DNA of 46,501 nt from contig JASJEG010000003.1 in the NCBI GenBank assembly GCA_030064765.1, positions 1-46,501 on the forward strand, read 5' to 3'. The first letter of the stretch is position 1. Each line of letters begins with the position of its first letter. This stretch comes from Acidimicrobiia bacterium (lineage in GTDB: Bacteria; Actinomycetota; Acidimicrobiia; Spongiisociales; UBA5794). This document shows, one piece after another, positions 32,085 through 44,200 of the stretch. Made by a program: the position numbers and the translations under genes. A model generated the notes under the pieces. It saw nothing but the letters and a program-made list of their open reading frames with translations. It searched no databases and was not told where the DNA came from.

Positions 32085-32190
32085 CCGTTCTGGCGCACAC
32101 CAGGCCCATATACGGGCCTCAGATCCGCCAAAACCGGGGTTTGGAACAGACCAGAGGCCCCCGGGCTGGGATCCCGGAGGCCTCTGTGGC
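32085..32190. repeat. Dispersed hairpin element, copy 3 (bidirectional terminator-like)
   Basis: CCGTTCTGGCG (32085-32095) pairs with CGCCAAAACCGG (32126-32137), with inner GGCCC (32103-32107) and GGGCC (32114-32118). AACAGA (32145-32150) follows, then a very strong hairpin CAGAGGCC (32152-32159), CCGGG, loop, CCCGG, GGCCTCTG (32179-32186). It lies between the lipoprotein gene (plus) and the end of the giant gene (minus), where a bidirectional terminator is expected. Confidence 0.65.
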
Positions 32191-32224
32191 CGGAACTTGG
32201 GTTGTTACCCCTTACCTTCCCCAA

Positions 32225-32243
32225 CCTATCGCTCAGCGATAGG
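32225..32243 (-). terminator. Hairpin after the giant surface protein gene
   Basis: CCTATCGCTCAGCGATAGG is a 19-bp inverted repeat (9-bp arms about one base) just 16 bp after the giant gene stop on the minus strand. No clear T-tract follows (ttgggg), so factor-assisted or combined termination with copy 3 of the hairpin element is likely. Confidence 0.45.
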
Positions 32244-32258
32244 CGGGGACCTGACCTG

Positions 32259-35200
32259 CTACAGCACCCTCCTTCGGTTGCTCCGCGGGGGGACTGACAA
32301 TGTGCGTCGCCGCGAGTACAGCACCATGGCTGCGCCTGCCGTCAGCATCACCAGCGCGGCCAGCAACAGGTCACCGAAGTTGGCGCCGGTGAACGGCAGA
32401 GTGTCGGGCGGATCATCCGGGTCCGGGTCGTCGCCCGGGCCGGGCAGCGTCAGCGGGGTGACCGCAATCGTGTGGGTGTGGATGATGCAGATCTGCGGAT
32501 CGTCGTCATCGCAGACCTCGACGATCACCTGATAGGTCCCAATCTCCTCGGTCACACCGTCGAAGGTGCCGTCCGGATTCAACGTGATCCCCGGTGGCAG
32601 CTCGCCGCTGATGTAGGTGACCGTCACCGGGCCACCATCGGGATCGAACACCGGCATCGGGCTCAACGGATCGCCGACGACGACCGACTGGAACGAAGCC
32701 TCGGGCCCCGGCGGCTCATTGACCTCGACGATGGTCACCGTGACCGTCGCGGTGTCACACAGCCCCGTTGCCGGGATGCCGCCGACCACACCATCCAGCT
32801 CGCAGATCGTGTACGTGAAGGTGTCCACACCAACGAAACCGGGATCCGGCGTGTAGGTGATGGTCCCGTCCGGGTTCACCACGATCGAGCCGTTGGCCGG
32901 ATCGGTAGTCGTGCTGATCGCAAAGCTGTGGCCGTCCGGGTCGCTGTCGTCGTCGAGCACGGTGATGACAACCGGGGTGTCCTCATCGGTGACATCCTCA
33001 TCGTCGACCGCAACCGGCGGGCGGTTGCCGACGAGCGGGAAGTCCGCAGTCAGATCGCTGCCACCACCCGGCAGTGACACGGTCACCGGCGGGGCAGTAC
33101 CGAGATCGGCCGGGATGGTCGTCTCGTCGATCTCGACCAGATACTCACCTGCGGGCAGACCGTCGACCAGGTACTGGCCGTTGTCGTCGGTGACGGTGGT
33201 GAAGACCACATCGTCACTCGTGCCGATGACACCGTCCGGGCCGGCCCAGGTGACATCAACCGTCACGTTGGATACGCCGGGCTCGCCACCGTCGAAGACA
33301 CCGTCACGGTTCAGGTCCTCGAAGACCTGATCACCGATCGAGCCGGTGCCCACCAGCGGGAAGTCGACATCGGTGCGGGCTTCCGCTGCACCGAGGGTTA
33401 CGGTCCGGTCGAGGTCGCCGCTGAGACCAGCAGGGATGCCGTCGATGATGACGGTGAACTCACCGGCCGGCAGTCCGTCGACCAGGTACGAACCGTCGGG
33501 TGCGGTTGTGGTGGCAAAGACGAGGTCGTCGCCGCCACCGGGCACGCCATCGGGGCCGAGCCAAGTCACCGTCACGCCGATGCCGCCAAGACCAGGCTCG
33601 CCCGGATCCTGGACGCCGTCGTCGTTGAGATCAAGCCAGACCAGGTCGCCGATCGAGCCGGTGGCCGTGTAGGCGAAGTCCACGTCCGGGTAGGTGGTGC
33701 CCTCCGGCAGTGTCAGCGTCGTCGCGCTGTCGAGCGTCGCATCCGGGTCGAGCGTCTGGAAGTCGACGCCTGCCGGCAGGTCGGCCGTGTCCACATCGAT
33801 CTGGTACTCGCCGGGCGGCACAAGGTCGAAGCTGTAGTCGCCGTTGCCGTCGGTGGTCGTTGTGAACACCTCATCGTCGGTGGTGCCGAAGACACCGTCG
33901 AGACCGGCCCAGGTGGCAGTCACATCGACGCCGCTGAGGCCAAGGTCGCCACCATCGATGGCGCCGTCACCGGCAATGTCGTGAGCGATGGTGCCGTTGA
34001 TGTTGCTGCGGACCAGCGCCACCACGTCGGCGGTATCGCTGTCGCTGACCGGGTTGTCGAGCGGATCAAACGAATCGACCGTCGCCGTATTGGTGAAGGA
34101 GGCTGCTGCGGCCGCCGTGCACGTATAGGTGACGGGGGCCGAACCGACCGGCAGATCGCCGATCACGTTGTCACATGCCGGGGCGAGCGGATCGCTCACG
34201 GTCACGTTGAACAGGTCGGTCTGGCCGGTGTTGGTGACGATGATCGTGAAGGTCGCATCGTCGCCCTCGACCACAGTCTGAGTGTCCGGGGTCTTCTGGA
34301 TGTCGATGCCGGGCACCAGCACGGTCACGTCGGCGGTGTCGCTGTCGCTCACGGTGGACCCGATCGGGTCGGTGCCGACCACGTCGGCCGTGTTGGTGAA
34401 GTCGGCGGTCACATCGCTCACCGAGCAGGTGTACGAGGTGGACTCGCCAACCGCCAGGTCGCCGATGGAGGCGTCGCAAGCCGGAACCGCAGTATCGGTG
34501 ACAGCCACATCGGTCAGGTCGACGTCACCGGCATTGGTGACCTCGATTGTGAAGGTGGCGCTGCCGCCGGTCACGACAGTCTGCCCGTCCGGCGACTTCT
34601 CGATGCTGATGGCCGGCCCGATTACATCGACGTCGGCTGTGTCGCTGTCGGAGACCGGTGCGTCGAGCGGGTCGCTGCCCGTCACCGATGCGGTGTTCGT
34701 GAAGTCGTCGGCAAGAGCAACCATGGAACAGGTGAAGCTGGCCGACTCGCCGACGGCCAGATCGCCGATCAGCGTGTCACAGGCCGGCGCCAGAGCGTCG
34801 GTCACGGTGACGTTGGTCAGCGGGGTAGCCCCAGCGTTGGTGACGGTGATGGTGAAGTCCACCGTGTCACCGGCCCGGGCCTGCTGCAGATCCGGTGTCT
34901 TCTGGACGTCGATCGCCGGCACCAGCACGGTCACGTCGGCGGTGTCGCTATCGCTCACGGTCTCACCGATCGGGTCGTTGCCCGTCACCGAGGCGGTGTT
35001 GGTGAAGTCACCGGCCACACCGCTCAGCGAGCAGCTGTAGGTGCTCGACTCGCCGACCGCCAGATCGCCGATGACGTTGTCACACACCGGGGCGGCCGGG
35101 TCGGAGACAGTGACGCCGGTCAGATCCACGTCGCCGGTGTTGGTGACGGTGATGTCGAAGGTGGCGGTGCCATTGATGACGACTGCCTGGTTATCCGGGG

Positions 35201-38200
35201 TCTTCTGGATGTCGATCGCCGGGTTGATGACATCCACCGCAGCATCGTCGGAGTCGGACACCGGGTTGCCCAAGGCGTCGGTGCCGTCGACAGCGGCGAT
35301 GTTGGTGAAGTCAGCAATGACACCGGTCGTCGTGCAGTCGTACGAGGTCGACTCACCGACCGCCAGAGCGGCGATGGTGGTGTCACACGCCGGAGTCAGC
35401 GCATCGGTGACCGTGAGGTCAACGAGATCCTGATCGCCGTTGTTGGTGACGGTGATGGTGAACGTGACGTCGTCACCGCTGTGGATCTGCTGGCTGTCCG
35501 GGGTCTTCTCGATCTGGACGCCCGGTGCAACAACATCGACCAGCGCATCGTCGCTGTCGGAGACCTGGGTCCCGAGCGGCGTGTCGGCGTTCACCGACGC
35601 CACGTTGGTGAAGTCGGCGGCGACTGCCGTGACGTCGCAGGTCACGGTTTCGCTGGCGCCGATGAGCAGACTGGCGAACGTGGCTTCACAGCCGGGGGCC
35701 AGCGGGTCGGTGATGACCACGTTGGTGAGATCGGTGTCACCCGTGTTGGTGACGGTGATCGTGAACGAGGCATCCTCAACGGCCAGCAGCGTCTGCAGAT
35801 CCGGGGTCTTCTCGATGCTGATCGCGGGGTCGACGAAGTCCACGTCGGCCGTATCGCTGTCGGTCACCGGGTTGCCGAGCGGGTCGTCGCCGGTCACCGA
35901 GGCGGTGTTGGTGAAGTCGCCGCTGATGCCGGTGACGTCGCAGGTGTAGGTCTCGACACCACCAACCGGGAGCGTGGCAGACGTCGCATCGCAGGTTGGG
36001 GCGAGCGGGTCGCTCACGATGACGTTGGTCAGCGCCGTAGCACCGGCGTTGGTGACGGTGATCGTGAACGTCGCCGTACCGTCCGGGCCGACCAGCTGGT
36101 TGTCCGGAGTCTTCTGGATGTCGATGGCCGGCACGAGCACGGTCACGTCGGCTGTGTCGCTGTCGCTCACCGGGCCGACCACGCTGTCTGCTACAACATC
36201 GGCGGTGTTGGTGAAGTCGGCAGCGGTCGCCGTGCCGTCGCACGTGTAGGTCTCATTGGCACCGACCGCCAGGCCGGCGAACGTGCTGTCGCAGGCCGGG
36301 GCGAGGGCATCGGTGATGACCACGTTGCTCAGATCGACGTCGCCGGTATTGGTGACGGTGATTGTGAACGTCGGGGTGCCGTTGAGCACGACACTCTGGT
36401 TGTCTGGTGTCTTCTCGATGCTGATGGCAGGCGCCACCACATCAACGTCGGCGGCGTCGCTGTCGCTTGCCGGGTTGCCTGCGGCATCGGTGGCGTCGAC
36501 TACTGCCGTGTTGGTGAGGTCGGCGGTCACAGTCAACGTGCAGCTGTATGTGGTGCTGGCGCCGACGGCGAGGTCACCGATGGACGCGTCACAGTTCGGG
36601 GCGAGAGCGTCGGTCACGGTGACGTTGCTGAGCGGCACGACACCTGCGTTGGTGACGGTGATGTCGAACGTGACTGTGTCGCCGATGCCGGCAACCTGCA
36701 GGTCCGGTGTCTTCTGGATGTCGACCTCAGGCACCAGCACCTCGACATCAGCTGTATCGGAGTCGCTCACGGTGCCGCCGGCGGCGTGGGTAGCCACGAC
36801 CGAGGCGGTGTTGGTGAAGCTGCTTGTCACTGCCGATGCGGCGCACGTGACGGTGGTCGATGCACCGGCACCGAGAGCCGGGATGACCGCGTCACAGGCC
36901 GGCGCCTGGACGTCGGTGATGATGACATTGGTCAGCGGGCTGTCCCCGTTGTTGGTGACGGTGATGGTGAAGTTGGCGTCCTGACCGGACAGGATTTGCT
37001 GGGTAGCCGGATCCTTGGTCAGGCTGATCGCCGGATCGATCACGTCGACATCGGCTGTGTCGCTGTCGTTCACAGCGTTGCCCAGCGGGTCGAGACCACT
37101 CACCGCTGCAGTGTTGGTGAAGTCGGCGGTGACACCGGTCACCGTGCAGTCGTAGCTGGTCGAGACGCCGGCGGCGAGATCGCCGATGGTGGCGTCACAA
37201 GCCGGGGCCAGAGCGTCGGTGACGGCCACGCCGGTCAGATCAACATCGCCGGTGTTGGTGACGGTGATCGTGAAGGTCACATCGTCACCGGTGACCACAT
37301 ACTGCAAGTCAGGAGTCTTCTCGATCTGGATGTCGGGGGCGATCACATCGACGATGGCGTCGTCGGAGTCGCTCACCGGGTTGCCCAGCGGGTCGAGACC
37401 AGACACCGAGGCGGTGTTGATGAAGTCGGACACCGCAGTCACGTCGCACGTGTAGCTGACGATCTCAGTAACGGCGAGGGCGCCGATGGTGTTGTCACAA
37501 ACCGGGGCAAGTGCGTCAGTGACGATTACGCCCACGAGATCCACATCACCGGTGTTCTCCACGGTAATGGTGAAGGTGGCGTCCTGGCCTGCCAGCACCT
37601 GCTGGGTAACGGGATCCTTAGTGATGCTGATCGCCGGGGCGATGACATCAACGTCGGCGCTGTCATCGTCGCTGACAATGCCGTTGAGCGGATGAGTACC
37701 GACCACCGATGCCGTGTTCGTGAAGTCGGCGATGACTCCGGTCACCGTGCAGCTGTAGGTGGTGCTGGCGCCGACGCCCAGATCGCCGATGGTGGCGGCG
37801 CAGCTGGGCGCAAGCGGATCGCTCACTGCAACATCGGTCAGCGGAGTAGTGCCGATGTTGGTCACGGTGATGGTGAAGGTGGCATCGCCGCCGCTGACTA
37901 CGACGGGTGTGTCGGCCGTCTTGGTGATCTGGATTGCAGGAGCCTCGATGACGACGTCGGCGGTGTCACTGTCCTCCACCGGGTTGCCCAGCGGGTCCTC
38001 GGCGGTGACGGTGGCGACGTTGGTGAAGCCGGCCGGGACTCCGGTCAGGGTGCAGGTGTAGGTCTCGCTGGCGCCGGTGGCGAGCGAGGCGAAGCTAGCG
38101 TCGCAGTTCGGGGCCTGCGGATCGGTGACCGTCACGTTCGTTAGTTCGGCATCGCCGGTGTTGGTCACCGTGATCGTGAACGTCGCGTCCCCGTTGGGGA

Positions 38201-41200
38201 GGATGGTCTGGCTGTCCGGACTCTTGTCGATGCTGATCGACGGATCAATGACAGTGACGTCGGCAGTGTCGGCGTCGGTCACGGTGCCGCCGGACGGTTC
38301 ACTGGCGGCAACGTCGGCAACGTTGGTGAAACCAGAGGTGACGCCGGTCACAGTGCAGTCGTAGGTCTGGATCTCGCCCATCAAGAGGGTGGCGAAGGTG
38401 ACGTCACAGGCCGGGGCCTGCGCATCTGTCACGACCACATTGGTCAAGTCGACATCACCTGTGTTCTCCACGGTGATGGTGAACGTGACGTCGGAGCCTG
38501 AGACCACCGTCTGCGTGTCCGGGGTCTTCTGGATATCGATCTCAGGGGCGATCACCTCGACGTCGGCGACGTCGGAGTCGGTGATCGGGTCCGGCGATGC
38601 CGGGTGCTCAGCAGCAACCACTGCGACGTTGGTGAAGTCCCCGGTGACGTTGGTGAGCGTGCAGCCATAGGTCTCGCTGGCACCGACGGCGAGGGTCGGG
38701 TAGGTGGCGTCGCAATTTGGAGCTTGCGGGTCGGTCACCACGACGTTGCTCAACGGCACGTCACCGATGTTGGTGACGGTGATGGTGAAGGTTGCCGTCT
38801 CGCCGCCGAGCAGCGTCTGGCTGTTCGGGTTCTTAGCGATGTCGATAGCCGGGTTGACCACATCGACGTCGGCGCTGTCGCTGTCGCTGACCGGAGTGCC
38901 GAGCGGGTCGTCGCCGGTCACCGAAGCAGTGTTAGTGAAATCGCCGCCACCAACGGTCGTGGTGCACGAGTAGGTGGTTGAAGCGCCGGCGGCCAGGCTG
39001 CCGATCACGTTGTCGCACGCCGGAGCGGCGGCGTCGGTGACGGTGACGCCCGAGAGGACCACATCACCGTTGTTGGTGACCGTGATGTCGAAGGTCACGG
39101 TGCCGCCGGCGATCGCCTGCTGGCTGTCCGGGCCTTTCTCAATGAGGATGCTCGGGTTGATGATGTCGACGTCGGCGCTGTCGCTGTCGCTTACCGGACC
39201 GCCCAGCGGGTCGTTGCCGGTTACCTCGGCCGTGTTGGTGAAGTCGACCGCACCGGCCGCCATCGTGCAGTCGTAGCCAACCGAGGCACCTACAGCGAGA
39301 TCGCCGATGCTGGTGTCGCAGGCCGGGGCAACGGCGTCGGTGACCGCTACACCGGTGAGGTCAACATCACCGGTATTGGTGACGGTGATCGTGAAGGTGA
39401 TGGTGTCGCCATCGTGGGCCTGCTGGGTGGCGGGATCCTTGGTGATGCTGATCGCCGGGACGATCACATCAACGTCGGCACTGTCGGTGTCGGTCACCGG
39501 GTTGCTCAACGGATCGTCAGCCGTGACGTTTGCCGTGTTGGTGAAGTCGTCCGCAAGAGCAGTCATGGTGCAGGTGTAGGTCTCTACAGCACCGGGAGCC
39601 ATCGAGGCGAAGGCCGCATCGCAGCTCGGGGCAACGGCGTCGGTCACGGTCACATCGGTGAGCGTCACGTCGCCCGTGTTCTCCACCCTGATGGTGAAGG
39701 TGACGATGTCGCCTTCACGGGCCTGCTGGCTATCCGGTGTCTTCTCGATGTCGATGGCCGGGCCGATCACGTCAACGTCGGCCGTGTCACTGTCGGAGAC
39801 AGTGCCGCCGGCAGCGTGGGTGCCGACAACCGAGGCGATGTTGGTGAAGTCGTTGGCGACATTGGCCAGCGAGCAGGTGTAGTCGGTTGAGGCGCCTGCG
39901 GCCAGGCTGCCGATCACGTTGTCACAAGCCGGGGCTGCCGGGTCGGTGACCGCCACATTGGTCAGGTCGACATCACCGGTGTTGGTGACGGTGATCGTGA
40001 AGGTGGCCGTTCCGTTGGCGAGCACCTGCTGGTTATCCGGGGTCTTCTGGATGTCAATGGCCGGGTTGATCACATCAACATCGGCGTCATCGCTATCGGT
40101 CACGGCTACGCCGTTGGGGTCATCACCGGTCACGTCGGCGGTGTTGGTGAAGTCAACGGCACCGGCAGTCATCGTGCACTGGTAGCTCGAGGACTCACCG
40201 ACGGCGAGATCGCCGATTGTGCTGTCGCAGTTCGGCGCCATCACATCGGTGACGGCCACACCGGTCAGGTCAACGTCACCGTTGTTGGTGACGGTGATGT
40301 CGAAGGTGACGGTGCCACCGGGTAGAGCGGACTGGGTGTCCGGGGTCTTGTCGATGGTGATTGCGGGATTGATCACATCGACAGCGGCATCATCGGAGTC
40401 GGCAACCGGGTCACCATTCGGATCGTCACCCGTCACCGAAGCGACGTTGATGTAGTCGTCGGCGAGGGCGGTCATCGTGCAGTCGTAGCTGGAAGATGCA
40501 CCAACCGTGAGGGCGCCGACTGTGTTGTCACAGGCCGGGGCAACCACGTCGGAGACGACAACGTTGGCCAGGTCCACGTCGCCGGTGTTGGTGACGGTGA
40601 TCGTGAAGGTCACTGTGTCCCCGGGACGGGCCTGCTGGCTATCCGGGGTCTTGTCTACGGTGATAGCGGGGTTGATCACATCAACATCGGCAGTGTCGCT
40701 GTCGGTCACCGGGTTGTTGAGCGGATCGTCGCCAGTCACCGAAGCGACGTTGATGTAGTCGTCGGCGAGGGCGGTCATCGTGCAGCTGTAGGTCTCGACG
40801 GCACCGGGCGCCATCGAGGCGAAGGTGGCATCACAATTCGGAGCGACTGCATCGGTGACCGAGACACTGGTCAGCGTGACGTCACCGGTGTTCTCGACAC
40901 GAATGTCGAATGTGACGGTGTCGCCCGGCCGGGCTTGCTGGCTATCCGGGGTCTTCTGGAGGTCAATGGCCGGGTTGATCACATCAACATCCGCACCATC
41001 GCTATCGGTCACCGGGTCACCGTTCGGATCATCACCAGTCACATCAGCAGTGTTGGTGAAGTCGAACGCACCGGCCGTCATCGAGCAGTCGTAGCTGGTG
41101 GAAGCACCGGCCGCGAGGGCGCCGATCACGTTGTCGCAAGCCGGGGCGGCGGCATCGGTGACGATGACGCCGGTCAGGTCAACGTCGCCGGTGTTCTCGA

Positions 41201-44200
41201 CCGTGATCGTGAAGGTGACAGTGTCGCCGTCCCGTGCCTGCTGGGTGTCCGGGGTCTTGTCGATGGTGATGGCGGGGTTGATGACATCGACGTTGGCGTC
41301 GTCGGCATCCGTCACCGGGTTGTTGAGCGGATCGTCAGCGGTCACGTCGGCTGTGTTGGTGAAGTCATCCGCAGCGGCGGTCATGGTGCAGGTGTAGGAC
41401 TCGACGGCGCCGGGAGCCATCGAGGCGAAGGTGGCGTCGCAGCTGGGAGCCACCGCATCGGTGACGGTCACATCGGTCAGGGTCACATCACCGGTGTTCT
41501 CCACGGTGATGGTGAAGGTGACGGTGTCACCCTCACGTGCCTGCTGGGTATCCGGAGTCTTCTCGATGTCGATCGCCGGGCCAATCACATCGACTTCGGC
41601 TGTGTCGCTGTCGGTAACGGTGCCACCGGCGGCATGGGTGCCGACAACCGATGCGATGTTGGTGAAGTCGGCGGTCACGTTGGCCAGCGAGCACGTATAG
41701 GTGGTCGAGTCGCCCGCAGCCAGGTTGCCGATCACGTTGTCACACGCCGGGGCGGCCGGATCGGTTGCCTCGACATCGGTCAGATCCACGTCGCCGGTGT
41801 TGGTGACGGTGATGTCGAAAGTGGCCGTGCCGTTGGCCAGCACCTGCTGGAAGTCCGGGGTCTTGTCGATCGTGATTGCGGGGTTGATCACATCAACGGT
41901 TGCGGTGTCGTCGTCGGTGACCGGATCGCCGTTCGGATCATCACCAGTCACATCAGCAGTGTTGGTGAAGTCGAGAGCGCCGGCGGTCATCGTGCAGTCG
42001 TAGCTCGAGATCTCGCCAGTAGCCAGGTCGCCGATCACGCTGTCACACGCCGGAGCGACGGCGTCGGTGACCGTCACACCGGTCAGATCGACGTCGCCTG
42101 TGTTCTCCACGGTGATCGTGAACGTCACGGTCGAACCCGGCAGAGCAAACTGCGAGTCCGGGGTCTTCTGGATGGTGATGGCGGGGTTGATCACATCAAC
42201 ATCCGCATCATCACTGTCGGACACCGGATCGCCGTTCGGGTCGTCACCCGCCACGGCAGCGGTGTTCGTGAAGTCATCGGCAAGGGCCGTCATCGTGCAG
42301 TCGTAGGTCTCGATCGAACCCGGAGCCATCGAAGCGAAGCTGGCGTCACAGCTGGGTGCGACTGCATCCGAGACGGCGACGTCGGTGAGGGTCACATCAC
42401 CGGTGTTCTCAACGGTGATGGTGAAGGTGACCGTGTCGCCGGGTCGAGCCTGCTGGGTGTCCGGGGTCTTCTGGATGTCGATGGCGGGGTTGATGACGTC
42501 GACAGCAGCGTCGTCGCTGTCCGCGACCGGATCGCCGTTCGGGTCGTTGCCGGTCACCGAAGCGACGTTGATGAAGTCGTCGGCGCCGGCAGTCATCGTG
42601 CAGGAGTATGTCTGCACTGCACCGGGGGCCATCGAGGCGAAGGTGGCGTCACAGCTGGGAGCGACTGCATCGGTGACCGAGACACTGGTCAACGTGACGT
42701 CACCGGTGTTCTCCACCCGGATATCGAAGCTGACGGTGTCACCAGAACGGGCCTGCTGGCTATCCGGAGTCTTCTCGATGTCGATCGCCGGGTTGATCAC
42801 ATCAACATCCGCATCGTCACTGTCGGACACCGGATCGCCATTGGGGTCATCACCGGTGACATCAGCGGTGTTGGTGAAGTCATCGGCGCCGGCGATCATC
42901 GTGCAGTCGTAGCTGGACGATGCACCGACGGCGAGAGGCCCGATCACGCTGTCACAGCTCGGAGCGACGACATCGCTGACCGTCACGTCGGTCAGGTCAA
43001 CATCACCGGTGTTCTCAACGGTGATGGTGAAGGTGACCGTGTCACCGGGCCGGGCCTGCTGGCTGTCCGGGGTCTTGTCGATGGTGATGGCCGGGTTGAT
43101 CACGTCGACATCGGCATCGTCGGAGTCGGTCACCGGGTTGCTCAGCGGATCGTCACCTGTCACGTCGGCCGTGTTGGTGAAGTCATCAGCTCCGGCAGTC
43201 ATCGTGCAGTCGTAGGTCTCGATCGCACCCGGTGCCATCGTGACGAAGCTGGCGTCGCAGTTGGGTGCGACTGCATCCGAGACGGCGACGTCGGTCAGGG
43301 TCACATCACCGGTGTTCTCGACGGTGATCGTGAACGTAACCGTGTCACCGGCACGTGCCTGCTGGGTGTTCGGGGTCTTGGCGATCGTGATCGCAGGGTT
43401 GATGACATCAACATCGGCAGTATCGCTGTCGGAGACCGGATCGTCATTGGGGTCATCACCGGTGACCGAGGCTGTGTTTGTGAAGTCGTCAGCGCCGGCA
43501 AGCATCGTGCACGAGTAGGTCTGCACCGCACCGGGAGCCATCGAAGCAAACGTCGCATCGCAGTTCGGTGCGACAACGTCGGAAACGGCCACATCGGTAA
43601 GGGCCACATCACCGGTGTTCTCAACACGAATATCGAAGGTGACGGTGTCGCCTTCCCGGGCCTGCTGAGTGTCCGGGGTCTTCTCGATGTCGATCGCCGG
43701 GTTGATCACATCAACATCGGCACTGTCACTGTCCCCTACCGGGTCACCATTCGGGTCGTCGCCGGTCACCGATGCGGTGTTGGTGAAGTCATCCGCACCT
43801 GCGGTCATCGAGCAGGAGTAGGTCTCGACCGCTCCCGGCGCCATCGAGGCAAACGTGGCATCGCAGGCCGGGGCGACAGCATCGGATACGGCGACGTCGG
43901 TGAGAGTCACATCGCCGGTGTTGGTCACCGTGATGGTGAAGGTGGCCGTGTCCCCAGGACGCACCTGCTGAGTGTCCGGGGTCTTGTCGATGTCGATTGC
44001 CGGGTTGATCACATCAACAGCAGCATCATCACTGTCCCCTACCGGATCGCCATTCGGGTCATCGCCGGTCACCGAAGCGGTATTGATGAAGTCGTCGGCG
44101 AGGGCCGGCATCGAGCAGGTGTAGGTCTCCACTGCGCCGGGAGCCATCGAGGCGAAGGTGGCGTCGCAGTTGCGAGCAACCGCATCGGTGACGGCCACAT

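Noticed and set aside
33981-38144. 1387-residue open frame on the plus strand
   Set aside because: Antisense shadow of the giant repeat gene. The codon periodicity of the repeats keeps the opposite strand open. The product is a low-complexity GDxVxGVGDGDxE pattern with no recognisable domain.
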